Part shown: positions 7,704 to 16,708 of the stretch, piece after piece
Layout: each line of letters begins with the position of its first letter
How positions within the stretch are numbered: the stretch's first letter is position 1
Origin: Bradyrhizobium sp. BR 10289
Lineage (GTDB): Bacteria > Pseudomonadota > Alphaproteobacteria > Rhizobiales > Xanthobacteraceae
Assembly: GCF_019455385.1 (NCBI RefSeq)
Contig: NZ_JACOFR010000005.1
Location: 62,001 to 126,000, forward strand
DNA: 64,000 nt
Direction: 5' to 3'
The notes under the pieces: generated by a model
Database searches by the model: none
Seen by the model: only the letters and a program-made list of their open reading frames with translations
Told to the model about the DNA's origin: nothing
Made by a program: the position numbers and the translations under genes

Positions 7704-8261
7704 ATGAATGACCTGCAGAAGCAGCCAGCCGTCCCCGATCCCGCCAACGAGCTCGCAAGCGACAGCTCGTCAATCGACCCGCGCGATTTTCGCAACGCAC
7801 TTGGCGCATACGGAACGGGCGTCACGATCATCACCGCGACCGCTGCGGACGGAAAGCCTTACGGCATCACCTGCAATTCGTTTGCCTCGGTCTCCCTGAA
7901 TCCGCCCTTGGTGCTCTGGAGTCTTGGAATCTATTCATCGAGCCTGACGGTGTTTCAGAACGCCAGCCATTTCACCGTCCATGTGCTCGGCACCTCACAG
8001 CAGGCGCTCGCCAACAGGTTTGCAAAATCGTCCGAGGACAAGTTCGCCGGCGTCGGCTGGACGCCCGGCCTCGGCAACGCTCCGGTGCTCGCCCAAAGCG
8101 TCGCCAACTTTCAATGCCGCTCCGTCAACCGCTATTATGGCGGCGATCATGTGATCTTTCTCGGCGCGGTCGAGGCCTATGCTTACAACACCGGGGAACC
8201 GCTCCTGTTCGCGCGTGGGACATACGGCCGCTTCCTGGCCGACGATGAACGCAAGAAATAG
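7704..8261 (+). CDS. Flavin reductase (HpaC/FMN-reductase domain)
   Basis: 185 residues. DPRDFRNALGAYGTGVTIIT, then YGITCNSFASVSLNPPLVLW and SSLTVFQNASHFTVHVLG are the conserved core of the flavin reductase-like FMN-binding domain. The C-terminus carries the usual YYGGDHVIFLGAVEAY and HGRF-like (TYGRFL) features. It supplies reduced flavin to the monooxygenase encoded immediately upstream, as in HpaBC and HsaAB pairs. The ~20 N-terminal residues are poorly conserved. It converges on the minus-strand dehydrogenase gene 28 bases later. Confidence 0.88.
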   Translation: MNDLQKQPAVPDPANELASDSSSIDPRDFRNALGAYGTGVTIITATAADGKPYGITCNSFASVSLNPPLVLWSLGIYSSSLTVFQNASHFTVHVLGTSQQALANRFAKSSEDKFAGVGWTPGLGNAPVLAQSVANFQCRSVNRYYGGDHVIFLGAVEAYAYNTGEPLLFARGTYGRFLADDERKK

Positions 8262-8289
8262 CTGTAACCCTGCGGGTCGGCTCGACAGT

Positions 8290-9198
8290 TCAGCGCTCTG
8301 CCGCTGAAAGCTTGTAGATCTCCAGCGCATCCGCTTCCGCCCCTCGTGCGGCTTTGGCCAACCTGAAGATTTGTCCCGCAAGAGACGCCATCGGTACCGG
8401 CGTCGAGGTCGACTGCGCGACGTCGGCAACCGTATCGAGGTCCTTCAGCATCGTGGCGATGTGCCCCAGCGGCGGCGAGTGAATGCTCTGGGCCATCCGC
8501 GGCACGAACAGCTGAAGCGGAATGGAATCCGCAAAGCCGCCGGCGAGCGCTTCGGGCAACCGGTTGGCGTCAATTCCTGCGTTCACGGCGAGGCGCGTTG
8601 CTTCCGCGAGGACGGCCATTGCACATCCGACGATCACCTGATTGCAGAGCTTTGTTGTCTGGCCAGCGCCGGTCGGGCCCATGTGGGTGAACCGGCGGGC
8701 CATGGCGAGAACGTAAGGGCGCACTCTCTCGATATCGGCGGCATCGCCGCCGGCCATGATGGCAAGCGTGCCTTCCTCGGCACCCTTTGTGCCACCTGAC
8801 ACGGGTGCATCAATCCAGCCTGCGCCGTTCGCGTCTTTCAGTCGCGTCGCGAGGGCGCGTGCGGCGTCAGGATGGATCGACGAGAAATCGACGACGAGCT
8901 TGCCTGCACCGGCGGCCGTCGAAAGTCCTTCGGCTCCGAAGATCACCTCTTCCACGGCGGCAGCATCCGTCACGCACATGAAGACGATGTCGGACCCAGC
9001 CAAAATCTCGCGGGGGCTAGCTGCGCGTCTGGCACCGGCCTCGACGAGCGGCGCGACCTTGCCTTCCGAGCGATTCCAGACGCTGACCTGATAGCCGGCC
9101 TTGAGCAGGCGCCGGGTCATGGGTGTTCCCATCAGTCCCAAGCCGATATAGCCGAGTCGCTCTGCGCCTTGCGGGTTTGCCTTGCTCGCGTCAGCCAT
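8290..9198 (-). CDS. NAD(P)-dependent beta-hydroxyacid dehydrogenase (3-hydroxyisobutyrate dehydrogenase family)
   Basis: 302 residues from an ATG preceded by AGGAGGAGG. GYIGLGLMGTPMTRRLLKAG is the N-terminal Rossmann motif, DAPVSGGTKGAEEGTL the substrate loop, and GPTGAGQTTKLCNQV contains the catalytic lysine. Members oxidise 3-hydroxyisobutyrate, tartronate semialdehyde or similar short hydroxyacids; the substrate here is unknown. It is transcribed divergently from the ABC solute-binding gene and may process a downstream C4 product of the neighbouring pathway. An upstream in-frame extension to 9543 looks non-coding. Confidence 0.88.
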   Translation of the reverse strand: MADASKANPQGAERLGYIGLGLMGTPMTRRLLKAGYQVSVWNRSEGKVAPLVEAGARRAASPREILAGSDIVFMCVTDAAAVEEVIFGAEGLSTAAGAGKLVVDFSSIHPDAARALATRLKDANGAGWIDAPVSGGTKGAEEGTLAIMAGGDAADIERVRPYVLAMARRFTHMGPTGAGQTTKLCNQVIVGCAMAVLAEATRLAVNAGIDANRLPEALAGGFADSIPLQLFVPRMAQSIHSPPLGHIATMLKDLDTVADVAQSTSTPVPMASLAGQIFRLAKAARGAEADALEIYKLSAAER

Positions 9199-9299
9199 AG
9201 GTTGCCTCCTCCTGTCGCAGCGCAACGGCGCGACCACCGCCTCACCATACATGGCGCATCCTGCGGCGAAACCTGCCTGCTTGCATGGCTTGCCTGATT

Positions 9300-9315
9300 G
9301 TTTGAACCATGAAAC
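9300..9315. promoter_or_regulatory. Imperfect palindrome between divergent dehydrogenase and ABC genes
   Basis: GTTTGAACCATGAAAC has partly symmetric arms (GTTTnA and TnAAAC) centred in the 175-base divergent spacer. It could be an operator for either direction. No second copy was found, so this is weak. Confidence 0.25.
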
Positions 9316-9373
9316 ATTTAGGTTAGCCGGGTTGGGTGGCGCCGGTCGGCGCCGGAGCAACGGAGTGGGCGCG

Positions 9374-10357
9374 ATGCGAACGGTTTCGAGATGGATGCTG
9401 GCAATAGGGGCGGTTGCGGCCGTGATTGCCGGAGCAAGTCCCTCACGGGCGCAGCAGACGATCCGCGTCGGCTGGACCATCCCGGCTGAGGAATCCAAAT
9501 ATTGGATGATGCGTCGCCCGGCCGAATTTCCCAATATCGGCAAAACCTACAACATCGAATGGACGCAGTTTCAGGGCACGGCGCCAATGACGCAGGCACT
9601 GGCGGCCGGCGCCCTGGATTGCGCGACGCAGGCGCCGCTGTCGCTCTCGAACGGTGTGGTTGGCGGCAATCTCAAGGCCTACATCGTGGCGCAGCACGTC
9701 TTCGAGAAGCCCGGCGGTTTCTCGGTCTATTGGGCCGTCATGGACGACTCGCCGATCAAGACGATTGCGGATCTCAAGGGCAAGACGGTCGGCATTTCCG
9801 TGATCGGCGGCGGCACGCAGGGGCCGTTCAACTTGCTCCTCAAGCAGAATGGTGTCGATCCCGCCAAGGATATCAAGCTGGTCGAGGTTGGCTTTGCCGT
9901 TTCCGAAGATGCCTTGCGCCAGGGCCGTGTCGACGCGGTCAACATGAACCAGCCGTTTGCCGCGCGCGCAGAAGCCAAGGGTGGCACACGGAAACTGTTC
10001 TCGCTGTCCCAGGCCATGCCGAACATCGTGCACATCCTCGAAGCCTGCCGTGCCGATTTCGTCGACAAGAACCCGGAGCTGGTCAAAGCTTATGTCCGCG
10101 ACATCACGTCAGGCATGAAGAAGGCGCTGGCGAACCGCGAAGAGACCTTGAAGGTGGTCAATGAAGTTCTGAAGGCACCAATTCCGGTACTCGAGACCTA
10201 CTTGCTCAAGGACAATGACTTCGGTCGAGACCCCGGTGCTGCGCCGAACTTCACTGCAATCCAGAAGATGTTGGACATCTACGCGGAGACCGGGATGTTG
10301 CCGAAGCTGGACGTTGCGCAGTTCAAGCATCCTACGATCGTTGCGCCGCTGGAATAG
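9374..10357 (+). CDS. ABC transporter substrate-binding protein (NMT1/SsuA/TauA type)
   Basis: 327 residues from the ATG at 9374. A Sec signal peptide (MLAIGAVAAVIAGASPSRA, cut near residue 27) precedes QQTIRVGWTIPAEESKYWMM. Sequence such as MTQALAAGALDCATQAPLSL and LKGKTVGISVIGGGTQGPFN is the NMT1/THI5-like fold of taurine, sulfonate and nitrate binding proteins. DALRQGRVDAVNMNQPFAAR is also typical. It is the periplasmic receptor for the ABC importer whose ATPase and two permeases are encoded at 12.2-14.6 kb, separated from it by the IlvD-like gene. The ligand is unknown. Confidence 0.88.
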   Translation: MRTVSRWMLAIGAVAAVIAGASPSRAQQTIRVGWTIPAEESKYWMMRRPAEFPNIGKTYNIEWTQFQGTAPMTQALAAGALDCATQAPLSLSNGVVGGNLKAYIVAQHVFEKPGGFSVYWAVMDDSPIKTIADLKGKTVGISVIGGGTQGPFNLLLKQNGVDPAKDIKLVEVGFAVSEDALRQGRVDAVNMNQPFAARAEAKGGTRKLFSLSQAMPNIVHILEACRADFVDKNPELVKAYVRDITSGMKKALANREETLKVVNEVLKAPIPVLETYLLKDNDFGRDPGAAPNFTAIQKMLDIYAETGMLPKLDVAQFKHPTIVAPLE

Positions 10358-10435
10358 GCGACAGAGTGAAGTATCCGAACGAAGAGATCGCGGCGTCCTG
10401 GATCATTCGGGACGTTGCATGAAGAAGATGCACGT

Positions 10436-12130
10436 ATGAAGAAATTGCGATCACGGGTCACGACGGACGGCCTCGACCGGGCTCCGCACCGCGCGTTCAT
10501 GCGCGCCATGGGTCTCGACGATGCTGCTATTGCAAGGCCAATGGTCGGCGTCGTCAGCATGAAGGGCGAGCAGACGCCGTGCAACATGACCCACGATTTC
10601 CAGGTGGCCGCGGCCAAGACGGGAATCGAGGAGGCCGGCGGTACGCCGCGTGAGTTCTCGACCGTGTCGGTCTCCGACGGGATCAGCATGAATCACGAGG
10701 GAATGAAGTTTTCCCTGTTTTCGCGCGAGCTGATCGCCGACTCGATCGAAGCCGTGGTTCATGGGCTCGCTTATGACGCGCTGATCGGATACGGCGGGTG
10801 CGACAAGACGCTTCCCGGCGTGATGATGGGCATGGTCCGATGCAACGTGCCGTCCATCTTTATCTATGGCGGAAGTTCGCTGCCCGGACGGGTGGATGGG
10901 CGAACCCTCACGGTGCTCGACTCCTACGAGGCCGTCGGCAGCTTCATGACCGGCGAGATCGACGGCGCCACGCTCGAGCGGATCGAGCGCGCCTGCCTGC
11001 CGACCATCGGCGCGTGCGCCGGTCAGTTCACCGCGAACACGATGGGGATGGTATCGGAGGCGATGGGGCTGACCATTCCCAACGTTTCGATGGTCCCCGG
11101 TGTTTATGCCGAACGCGCGCAGATCTCGCGCCGAGCCGGCCGACTGATCATGGAGATGCTGGCGCGCGGCGGGCCGCTGCCGCGCGACATCGTGACGCGA
11201 AAATCCCTGGAGAACGGTGCCGCGATCGTGGCAGCCACTGGCGGTTCGACGAATGCGGCGCTGCATCTGCCGGCAATTGCGAACGAGGCCGGCATTGCCT
11301 TTACGATCGACGACGTCGGGGAGGTTTTCGCGAGGACGCCGTTGATTGGGAACTTGCGGCCCGGAGGCAAGTACACGGCGAAAGATGTCTACGATATCGG
11401 TGGCGCGGCCGTTGTGATCCGTGAGTTGATCCAGAGCGGCCATATCGACGGCAGTTGCCTGACGATTACAGGGCGCACGCTTGCCGAGGAGTATGGCGCG
11501 GCCAATGCCCCCGACGGAGAGATCGTTTACGCGGTGAGCGCGCCGATCATGCCGGATGGCGGCGTGGCGGTGCTGAAGGGCAACCTCTGCCCGGACGGTG
11601 CGGTCATCAAGGTCGCAGGTTTGAAGAGCCAGTTTTTCGAAGGCGTGGCGCGTGTTTTCGAAGACGAGGAAGCTTGTGTCAAAGCGGTTCGGGACCGCAG
11701 CTACAAGGCGGGCGAGGTTCTCGTGATCCGCAATGAGGGCCCGGTTGGCGGCCCCGGCATGCGCGAGATGCTTGGTGTCACGGCCCTGATCTACGGGCAG
11801 GGTATGGGAGAGAAAGTCGCCCTGATCACCGACGGTCGATTCTCCGGCGCCACCCGCGGCATGTGCATCGGCTATGTGTCGCCCGAAGCGTTCGTTGGCG
11901 GCCCGCTTGCGCTTGTTCGTGACGGAGACAGGATCCGGATTGACGCGGCGGCCCGTCGCATGGACGTGCTGATCGACGAGCAGGAACTCATGACGCGCCG
12001 CCGTGACTGGACACCACGTGCGCCGCGCCATCGGGCAGGCGCACTTGCCAAATACGCGCGACTGGTCGGCCAGGCGCCGGGTGGCGCAGTGACGCATGAG
12101 GGCCCCGCTGAATGGCCCTGGTTCGAATGA
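10436..12130 (+). CDS. ilvD: Dihydroxy-acid dehydratase (IlvD/Edd family)
   Basis: 564 residues. [28 protein letters not shown] and [15 protein letters not shown] hold the three cysteines that bind the Fe-S cluster in IlvD-type dehydratases, and [16 protein letters not shown] is the conserved metal region. The C-terminal domain has [14 protein letters not shown] and [15 protein letters not shown]. The family dehydrates 2,3-dihydroxy acids, either branched-chain intermediates or sugar acids. Placement inside a transporter operon with catabolic genes suggests a catabolic hydroxyacid substrate rather than valine synthesis (inference). An ATG at 10415 is an alternative start. Confidence 0.88.
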   Translation: MKKLRSRVTTDGLDRAPHRAFMRAMGLDDAAIARPMVGVVSMKGEQTPCNMTHDFQVAAAKTGIEEAGGTPREFSTVSVSDGISMNHEGMKFSLFSRELIADSIEAVVHGLAYDALIGYGGCDKTLPGVMMGMVRCNVPSIFIYGGSSLPGRVDGRTLTVLDSYEAVGSFMTGEIDGATLERIERACLPTIGACAGQFTANTMGMVSEAMGLTIPNVSMVPGVYAERAQISRRAGRLIMEMLARGGPLPRDIVTRKSLENGAAIVAATGGSTNAALHLPAIANEAGIAFTIDDVGEVFARTPLIGNLRPGGKYTAKDVYDIGGAAVVIRELIQSGHIDGSCLTITGRTLAEEYGAANAPDGEIVYAVSAPIMPDGGVAVLKGNLCPDGAVIKVAGLKSQFFEGVARVFEDEEACVKAVRDRSYKAGEVLVIRNEGPVGGPGMREMLGVTALIYGQGMGEKVALITDGRFSGATRGMCIGYVSPEAFVGGPLALVRDGDRIRIDAAARRMDVLIDEQELMTRRRDWTPRAPRHRAGALAKYARLVGQAPGGAVTHEGPAEWPWFE

Positions 12131-12241
12131 TGAGCCGCTGGGGGCGAAAGCGACCGCCGGTCTGGCAAGTTTCTTGCTAAGCTCGTGTCGCTGATACGGA
12201 CATTCAGCAATGGCTTGCGCGCGAGTGAATTGAGAGGCGGA

Positions 12242-13087
12242 ATGAAGGTAGTACCTTCGAGGTCGAACGAATGGGTGAGATCGGTGACGCCACCAAAGCC
12301 GGCTTCCGCGATCATCGAGATCGACCGTGTCTCGCAGGTCTTTCAGACCTCGGCCCGCAAGCATCATTTGGCGCTATCGGAGATCTCGCTGACGATCGAG
12401 GAGGGGGCCTTCGTCTCCATTCTTGGTCCATCCGGCTGCGGCAAGTCGACACTGCTTTACATCGTCGGAGGTTTCGTTAGCCCGACCAGCGGTGCAGCGA
12501 GGATCAAGGGGCAGGCCATCACGAGGCCGGGTCCGGATCGCGGACCGGTATTCCAGGAATTTGCGCTGTTTCCCTGGAAGACCGTGCTCGGCAATGTGAT
12601 GTACGGGCCGCTTCAGCAGGGTGTGAGAGCCAGCGAGGCCGACGCGCAGAGCCGTGCGCTGATCGAGATGGTCGGGCTCAAGGGCTACGAAAACTTCTAT
12701 CCCAAGGAACTGTCGGGCGGCATGAAGCAGCGCGTGGCGCTGGCCCGGACGCTCGCCTACCATCCCGAAGTCCTGCTCATGGACGAGCCGTTCGGTGCGC
12801 TCGACGCTCACACAAGGACGCGCTTGCAGAACGATCTCCTGAACATCTGGGAACGCGACCGCAAGACGGTGCTGTTCGTCACCCATTCCGTCGACGAGGC
12901 TGTCTTCCTGTCGGATAAGGTCGTGATGATGTCGAAGTCGCCCGGCCGCATCCGGCAGGTGATCGACATCGATCTGCCGCGGCCGCGGCGCCGCAATGAG
13001 TTGCTGCTCGACCCGCGCTATCAGAAATACGTCGTCGACATCGAGCGCATGTTCGACGAGAGCGACAAGGCCGGTTCTCCTTCATGA
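12242..13087 (+). CDS. ABC transporter ATP-binding protein (SsuB/TauB type)
   Basis: 281 residues. Walker A GPSGCGKST, Q-loop QEFALFPWKTVLGNV, signature LSGGMKQRVALART, Walker B VLLMDEPFGALD and switch histidine VTHSVDEAV are all intact. The FPWKTVLGNV stretch is characteristic of nitrate/sulfonate/taurine ATPases. The ATG at 12242 follows GAGGCGG; the frame is open to 12185 but the extra residues look unconserved. Its stop overlaps the first permease start by 4 bases, so the two are translationally coupled. It energises import of the ligand bound by the 9374-10357 protein. Confidence 0.92.
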   Translation: MKVVPSRSNEWVRSVTPPKPASAIIEIDRVSQVFQTSARKHHLALSEISLTIEEGAFVSILGPSGCGKSTLLYIVGGFVSPTSGAARIKGQAITRPGPDRGPVFQEFALFPWKTVLGNVMYGPLQQGVRASEADAQSRALIEMVGLKGYENFYPKELSGGMKQRVALARTLAYHPEVLLMDEPFGALDAHTRTRLQNDLLNIWERDRKTVLFVTHSVDEAVFLSDKVVMMSKSPGRIRQVIDIDLPRPRRRNELLLDPRYQKYVVDIERMFDESDKAGSPS

Positions 13088-13869
13088 TGTCGCCGGCGAC
13101 CTTGACCCGACGGATTGCTCCGGCGCTGGCCTGCGTGGGGCTGCTAATGGTGTGGCAGGTCGCTTCGCTCGCGCTGAAGAACGACAGCTTTCCAACCGCC
13201 ATTGAGGCGATCCGCGCGATCCCGGACATCCTTGGTGACAAGGAATCCTTGATCAACATCCTGGCCTCGCTGCGCCGTATGGCAATCGGGTTTGGCGTGG
13301 CGGTGCTCTTCTCGATCCCCTTGGGCCTGTTAATGGGCCGTAGCCGAGCGGTCGCGGCCTTCTTCAATCCGCTTCTGATGATCATCTATCCGGTGCCAAA
13401 GGCAGCGCTGATGCCGATCATCATGCTGTGGCTGGGCGTCGGTGACGTCACCAAGACGCTGGTCATCTTTCTCGGCGTGAGCCTGCCCGTGATCTATCAC
13501 AGCTTCGAGGGCGCCAAGGCGGTCGAAGAGAAGATGCTGTGGTCGGGCGCCGCCATGGGGCTCTCGCCGTTGCAACGTCTGGTCCGGATCGTATTGCCGG
13601 CGGCGCTGCCGGAGATATTGACCGGTTGCCGAACCGGTCTGGTGCTGGCGCTGATCACGATGATCACCAGCGAAATGATCGCCCGCCAGTCCGGCGCCGG
13701 AAACATCCTCTTCAATGCGCTCGACATGGGCCAGTACGACACCGTCTTCGCGATGATCATCATCGTGGGAGCCATGGGCATTTGCCTCGATGCGCTCTTC
13801 GATCAGGTCCGTGCCAGGCTCGTGCGCTGGTCCGAGCCGCAATTCGACATGCCGCTGAGCTTCTCATGA
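13084..13869 (+). CDS. ABC transporter permease 1 (SsuC/TauC type)
   Basis: 261 residues with six predicted membrane helices and the EAA loop near the middle (EEKMLWSGAAMGLSPLQRLV, followed by RIVLPAALPEILTGCRTG), which contacts the ATPase. The fold and PVPKAALMPIIMLWLGVGD are typical of BPD_transp_1 permeases of the taurine/nitrate group. Start and stop overlap the flanking genes by 4 bases each, indicating one tightly coupled operon with a second, distinct permease, so the channel is probably a heterodimer. Confidence 0.9.
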   Translation: MMSPATLTRRIAPALACVGLLMVWQVASLALKNDSFPTAIEAIRAIPDILGDKESLINILASLRRMAIGFGVAVLFSIPLGLLMGRSRAVAAFFNPLLMIIYPVPKAALMPIIMLWLGVGDVTKTLVIFLGVSLPVIYHSFEGAKAVEEKMLWSGAAMGLSPLQRLVRIVLPAALPEILTGCRTGLVLALITMITSEMIARQSGAGNILFNALDMGQYDTVFAMIIIVGAMGICLDALFDQVRARLVRWSEPQFDMPLSFS

Positions 13870-14633
13870 CATCGCGTCTGCTCCCAACGAATGTCCTCCT
13901 CGGGCTCGCGCCGATCGCGCTGGTAATCGCGTTGTGGCAGGGCCTCGTATCGTTCGGCTTTGCGCCAGCCGCTTTGCTGCCGCCGCCGGGATTCGTCTTC
14001 GGCCGGCTGCTCCAGCAACTCGTGACCTGGACGTTCCAGCAGGAGATCGTGGCAACACTGATCCGCTTGTTTGCGGGCTTTGCAATTGCGGTCGTGCTTG
14101 GCGTGGGTATCGGCATTGCGGCTGCTGCCAGTCCCGCAATCAACGCCGTGGTCCGGCCGATCGTCCGAGTCCTGGCGCCGCTGCCCAAGGTCGCGCTCTA
14201 TCCGGCGCTGCTGTTGCTGCTCGGCTTCGGTCACGGCTCCAAGATCACATTGGTCGCCGCGGATGCGCTGTTTCCCATTCTGTTGTCCACCTACTATGGC
14301 GCCTCGACCGTCGAGCAAAAGCTGATCTGGTCGGCGATGGCCGCGGGAACACCGCGCTATGAAATCCTCTTCAAGGTGGTGTTGCCGGCGGCGATGCCGT
14401 CGATTCTGACCGGATGCCGGATCGGCCTTGTCATTTCCTGCATCGTGGTGTTTCTGGCCGAGATGATCACCTCGACGGACGGGTTGGGGCACGCGCTGGT
14501 CACGGCGGCGCGCACCTTCCAGGCCGTCGACATGTTCGTGCCACTGATCACGATCTCGCTGCTGGGTTTGATCCTCAACGGCCTGCTCGGGGCGGTGCGC
14601 TCGTACCTGTTACGGGGTTTTCCCGAAGCGTGA
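13866..14633 (+). CDS. ABC transporter permease 2 (SsuC/TauC type)
   Basis: 255 residues from the ATG at 13866, which overlaps the stop of permease 1 (ATGA). About six hydrophobic segments and a second EAA loop (EQKLIWSAMAAGTPRYEIL, then FKVVLPAAMPSILTGC) are visible. APLPKVALYPALLLLLGFG is the conserved motif before that loop. Two non-identical permeases in this subfamily are less usual than a homodimer, and suggest a specialised importer. The NicX-like gene follows after 27 bases. Confidence 0.88.
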   Translation: MTSRLLPTNVLLGLAPIALVIALWQGLVSFGFAPAALLPPPGFVFGRLLQQLVTWTFQQEIVATLIRLFAGFAIAVVLGVGIGIAAAASPAINAVVRPIVRVLAPLPKVALYPALLLLLGFGHGSKITLVAADALFPILLSTYYGASTVEQKLIWSAMAAGTPRYEILFKVVLPAAMPSILTGCRIGLVISCIVVFLAEMITSTDGLGHALVTAARTFQAVDMFVPLITISLLGLILNGLLGAVRSYLLRGFPEA

Positions 14634-14660
14634 ACTGACCAAAAAGAAACAAGACCGGGA

Positions 14661-15716
14661 GTGGACACCATGCTGGCTGATCGCATCGAGGCAAAATGGA
14701 TCGACGCGTTTTGCGAGATCTTCGAGCGTTGCGCCGTCAAGGCCGGGGATACCGCCGCGATCCTCTCGGAAACGCAATCGCGCGCACTGAACGTGCATCT
14801 GGCGGAGCTCGCATTGCTGCGGATGGGCGCGCGGCCGTTTCATGTGGTGATGCCGACCCCGCGCAATCGCAACATCGTTCCGGTTCGCTCGACGGGAGCG
14901 AGTGAAGCGATCCAGAAGCTTGGTCCGGTGATCAGTGCGCTTCAGCAGGCCGGCTTTGTGGTGGATTGCACCATCGAGGGCTTGATGCACGCCGTGGAGA
15001 CGCCCGAGATCCTCAAGGCGGGTGCGCGCATCCTGGTGATCTCCAACGAACATCCCGAGGCGCTGGAGCGGATGGTGCCCGATCCCGCGCTCGAAAAGCG
15101 CGTTCGCGCTGCGGCGAAGATGTTGCGCGGGACCAAGCGGATGCGTGTGACCTCAAGAGCCGGTACGGCGCTCGATGTCGACATGGTGGGCGCATCGACG
15201 GTCGGCGTGTGGGGCTGGACCGACAAGCCCGGCACGCTGGCTCATTGGCCGGGCGGCATCGTCGTCAGCTTTCCCAAGAGCGGAACGATCAACGGCACGC
15301 TGGTGATGGCCCCGGGCGACATCAATTTGACATTCAAACGCTATCTGACGTCGCCAGTGAAGATGACTTTGAAGGACGATTACGTCGTCGAGCTGGATGG
15401 CGAGGGCACGGATGCCGCGATGATGCGTGCCTATCTCGCCGCCTGGGGAGATCGTGAAGCCTACGCCGTGTCGCATGTCGGATTCGGTATGAACCCTGCT
15501 GCGCGCTACGAAGCGCTGTCGATGTACGACCAACGTGACACCAACGGTACGGAGATTCGCGCCGTCTCCGGCAACTTCCTGTTCTCGACCGGCGCGAACG
15601 AATTTGCCGGCCGCTACACCGCGGGCCATTTTGATCTGCCGATGATGGGAACCACCATCGAGCTCGATGGCGTCGCGGTGGTGCGGGACGGCGTGCTCCA
15701 GGACGTCTTCGGCTAG
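14661..15716 (+). CDS. NicX-like 2,5-dihydroxypyridine 5,6-dioxygenase family protein
   Basis: 351 residues, close to Pseudomonas NicX (~350). Family-wide matches from memory include EILKAGARILVISNEHPEAL, WGWTDKPGTLAHWPGGIVVS, NGTLVMAPGDINL and SGNFLFSTGAN. The iron ligands reported for NicX (two His and one Asp) correspond to His272 (SHVGFG), His323 and Asp325 (GHFDLP), all present. NicX opens the 2,5-dihydroxypyridine ring to N-formylmaleamate; the distantly related M29 aminopeptidases share the fold. It is the last gene of the ABC operon, so its substrate may be what that importer brings in. No other recognised nic gene is adjacent, so substrate identity is open. Confidence 0.7.
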   Translation: MDTMLADRIEAKWIDAFCEIFERCAVKAGDTAAILSETQSRALNVHLAELALLRMGARPFHVVMPTPRNRNIVPVRSTGASEAIQKLGPVISALQQAGFVVDCTIEGLMHAVETPEILKAGARILVISNEHPEALERMVPDPALEKRVRAAAKMLRGTKRMRVTSRAGTALDVDMVGASTVGVWGWTDKPGTLAHWPGGIVVSFPKSGTINGTLVMAPGDINLTFKRYLTSPVKMTLKDDYVVELDGEGTDAAMMRAYLAAWGDREAYAVSHVGFGMNPAARYEALSMYDQRDTNGTEIRAVSGNFLFSTGANEFAGRYTAGHFDLPMMGTTIELDGVAVVRDGVLQDVFG

Positions 15717-16705
15717 TTGCCGTCGAGCACCGGCGGGCGCGCCAGCTCGAAGTGCCGAAGCAGATCGACCATGGCCTGGAGCCGCTTGACCCGATAGGCA
15801 TCGACATCAAGGCCGGAATAATCGAGAAAGCCTGCGCCCGTTCGCAGGCCGATCCGCCCCTCGTGCATGTTGCGCGAAATGACATCCGGCGCACGATAGC
15901 GATCGCTGCCGAGTGCGCCTTCGAGATAGCGGCTGGCGTAGTACAAGATATCGCCGCCGCCCCAGTCGATGAATTCAAGCAGACCGAGCACGGCGTAGCG
16001 GAAGCCGAATCCGTAGCGGATCGCCTTGTCGATCTCCTCCGCGCTGGCGACGCCTTCCTCGACCATGCGCGCGGCCTCGTTCATCGCCAGCGCCTGGATG
16101 CGCGGGACGATGAAGCCGGGTGTCGCCGCGCAGACAACCGGCACCTTGCCGATGCCCTCCAGCAGCGCCTTGACCTCGTCGATGACGGGGGGATCGGTGG
16201 CCTTGCCGGGCGAAACCTCAACCAGCGGGATCAGATAGGCCGGGTTGAGCCAGTGCACGTTGAGGAAGCGGCGGGGATTCACGATCGCGCTGGACAGATC
16301 GTCAACAAGAATGGTCGATGTGGTCGAGGCGATGATCGTATCGGGGCCGACCTGCTTCGAGGCGGCCCCTAGCACCTCGCGTTTGAGCTCGACGACTTCA
16401 GGGACGCCTTCGAACACCATGCCGGCATCGGCCAAGGCGGAGCCACTTTGGTTGGCGGGCACCACCGAGACCCGGGCGATGAGCGGGTCAACATCTGCCT
16501 CGGTCAGCAGTCCCAGCTTCGACAGACTTGCAAAAGTCTTCCTGACCTCACCGAGCGCATCCGCCTCCAGTTTGATGAAGTCTTCTGCCGAGCGGGTCTT
16601 GATATCGATCATCGTGACCGTGTGGCCCGCATAAGCAAACGCGACGGCAATGCCGCGCCCCATGCGGCCGGCTCCGAGACAGGCGATCTTGGCGCGACCG
16701 GTCAT
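15713..16705 (-). CDS. 3-Hydroxyacyl-CoA dehydrogenase family protein
   Basis: 330 residues. N-terminal Rossmann motif CLGAGRMGRGIAVAFAYAGH, the conserved VFEGVPEVVELKREVLGAA and STTSTILVDDLSS segments, the catalytic-histidine region FLNVHWLNPAYLIPLVEVSP, and a C-terminal helical domain. It oxidises a 3-hydroxyacyl-CoA (or a carnitine-like hydroxyacid) with NAD. It is the last gene of a five-gene minus-strand operon starting at 21447, all with small gaps or overlaps. Its stop overlaps that of the converging NicX-like gene by 4 bases. Confidence 0.88.
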   Translation of the reverse strand: MTGRAKIACLGAGRMGRGIAVAFAYAGHTVTMIDIKTRSAEDFIKLEADALGEVRKTFASLSKLGLLTEADVDPLIARVSVVPANQSGSALADAGMVFEGVPEVVELKREVLGAASKQVGPDTIIASTTSTILVDDLSSAIVNPRRFLNVHWLNPAYLIPLVEVSPGKATDPPVIDEVKALLEGIGKVPVVCAATPGFIVPRIQALAMNEAARMVEEGVASAEEIDKAIRYGFGFRYAVLGLLEFIDWGGGDILYYASRYLEGALGSDRYRAPDVISRNMHEGRIGLRTGAGFLDYSGLDVDAYRVKRLQAMVDLLRHFELARPPVLDGN

Positions 16706-16708
16706 CGA

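Noticed and set aside
8290..9543. Longer start of the hydroxyacid dehydrogenase at 9543
   Set aside because: Extra ~115 residues are unconserved and overlap the solute-binding gene; ATG 9198 has a strong ribosome site.
10451..12367. 638-residue minus-strand ORF antisense to the IlvD-like gene
   Set aside because: Composition of a codon-shadow; the plus strand has a full IlvD.
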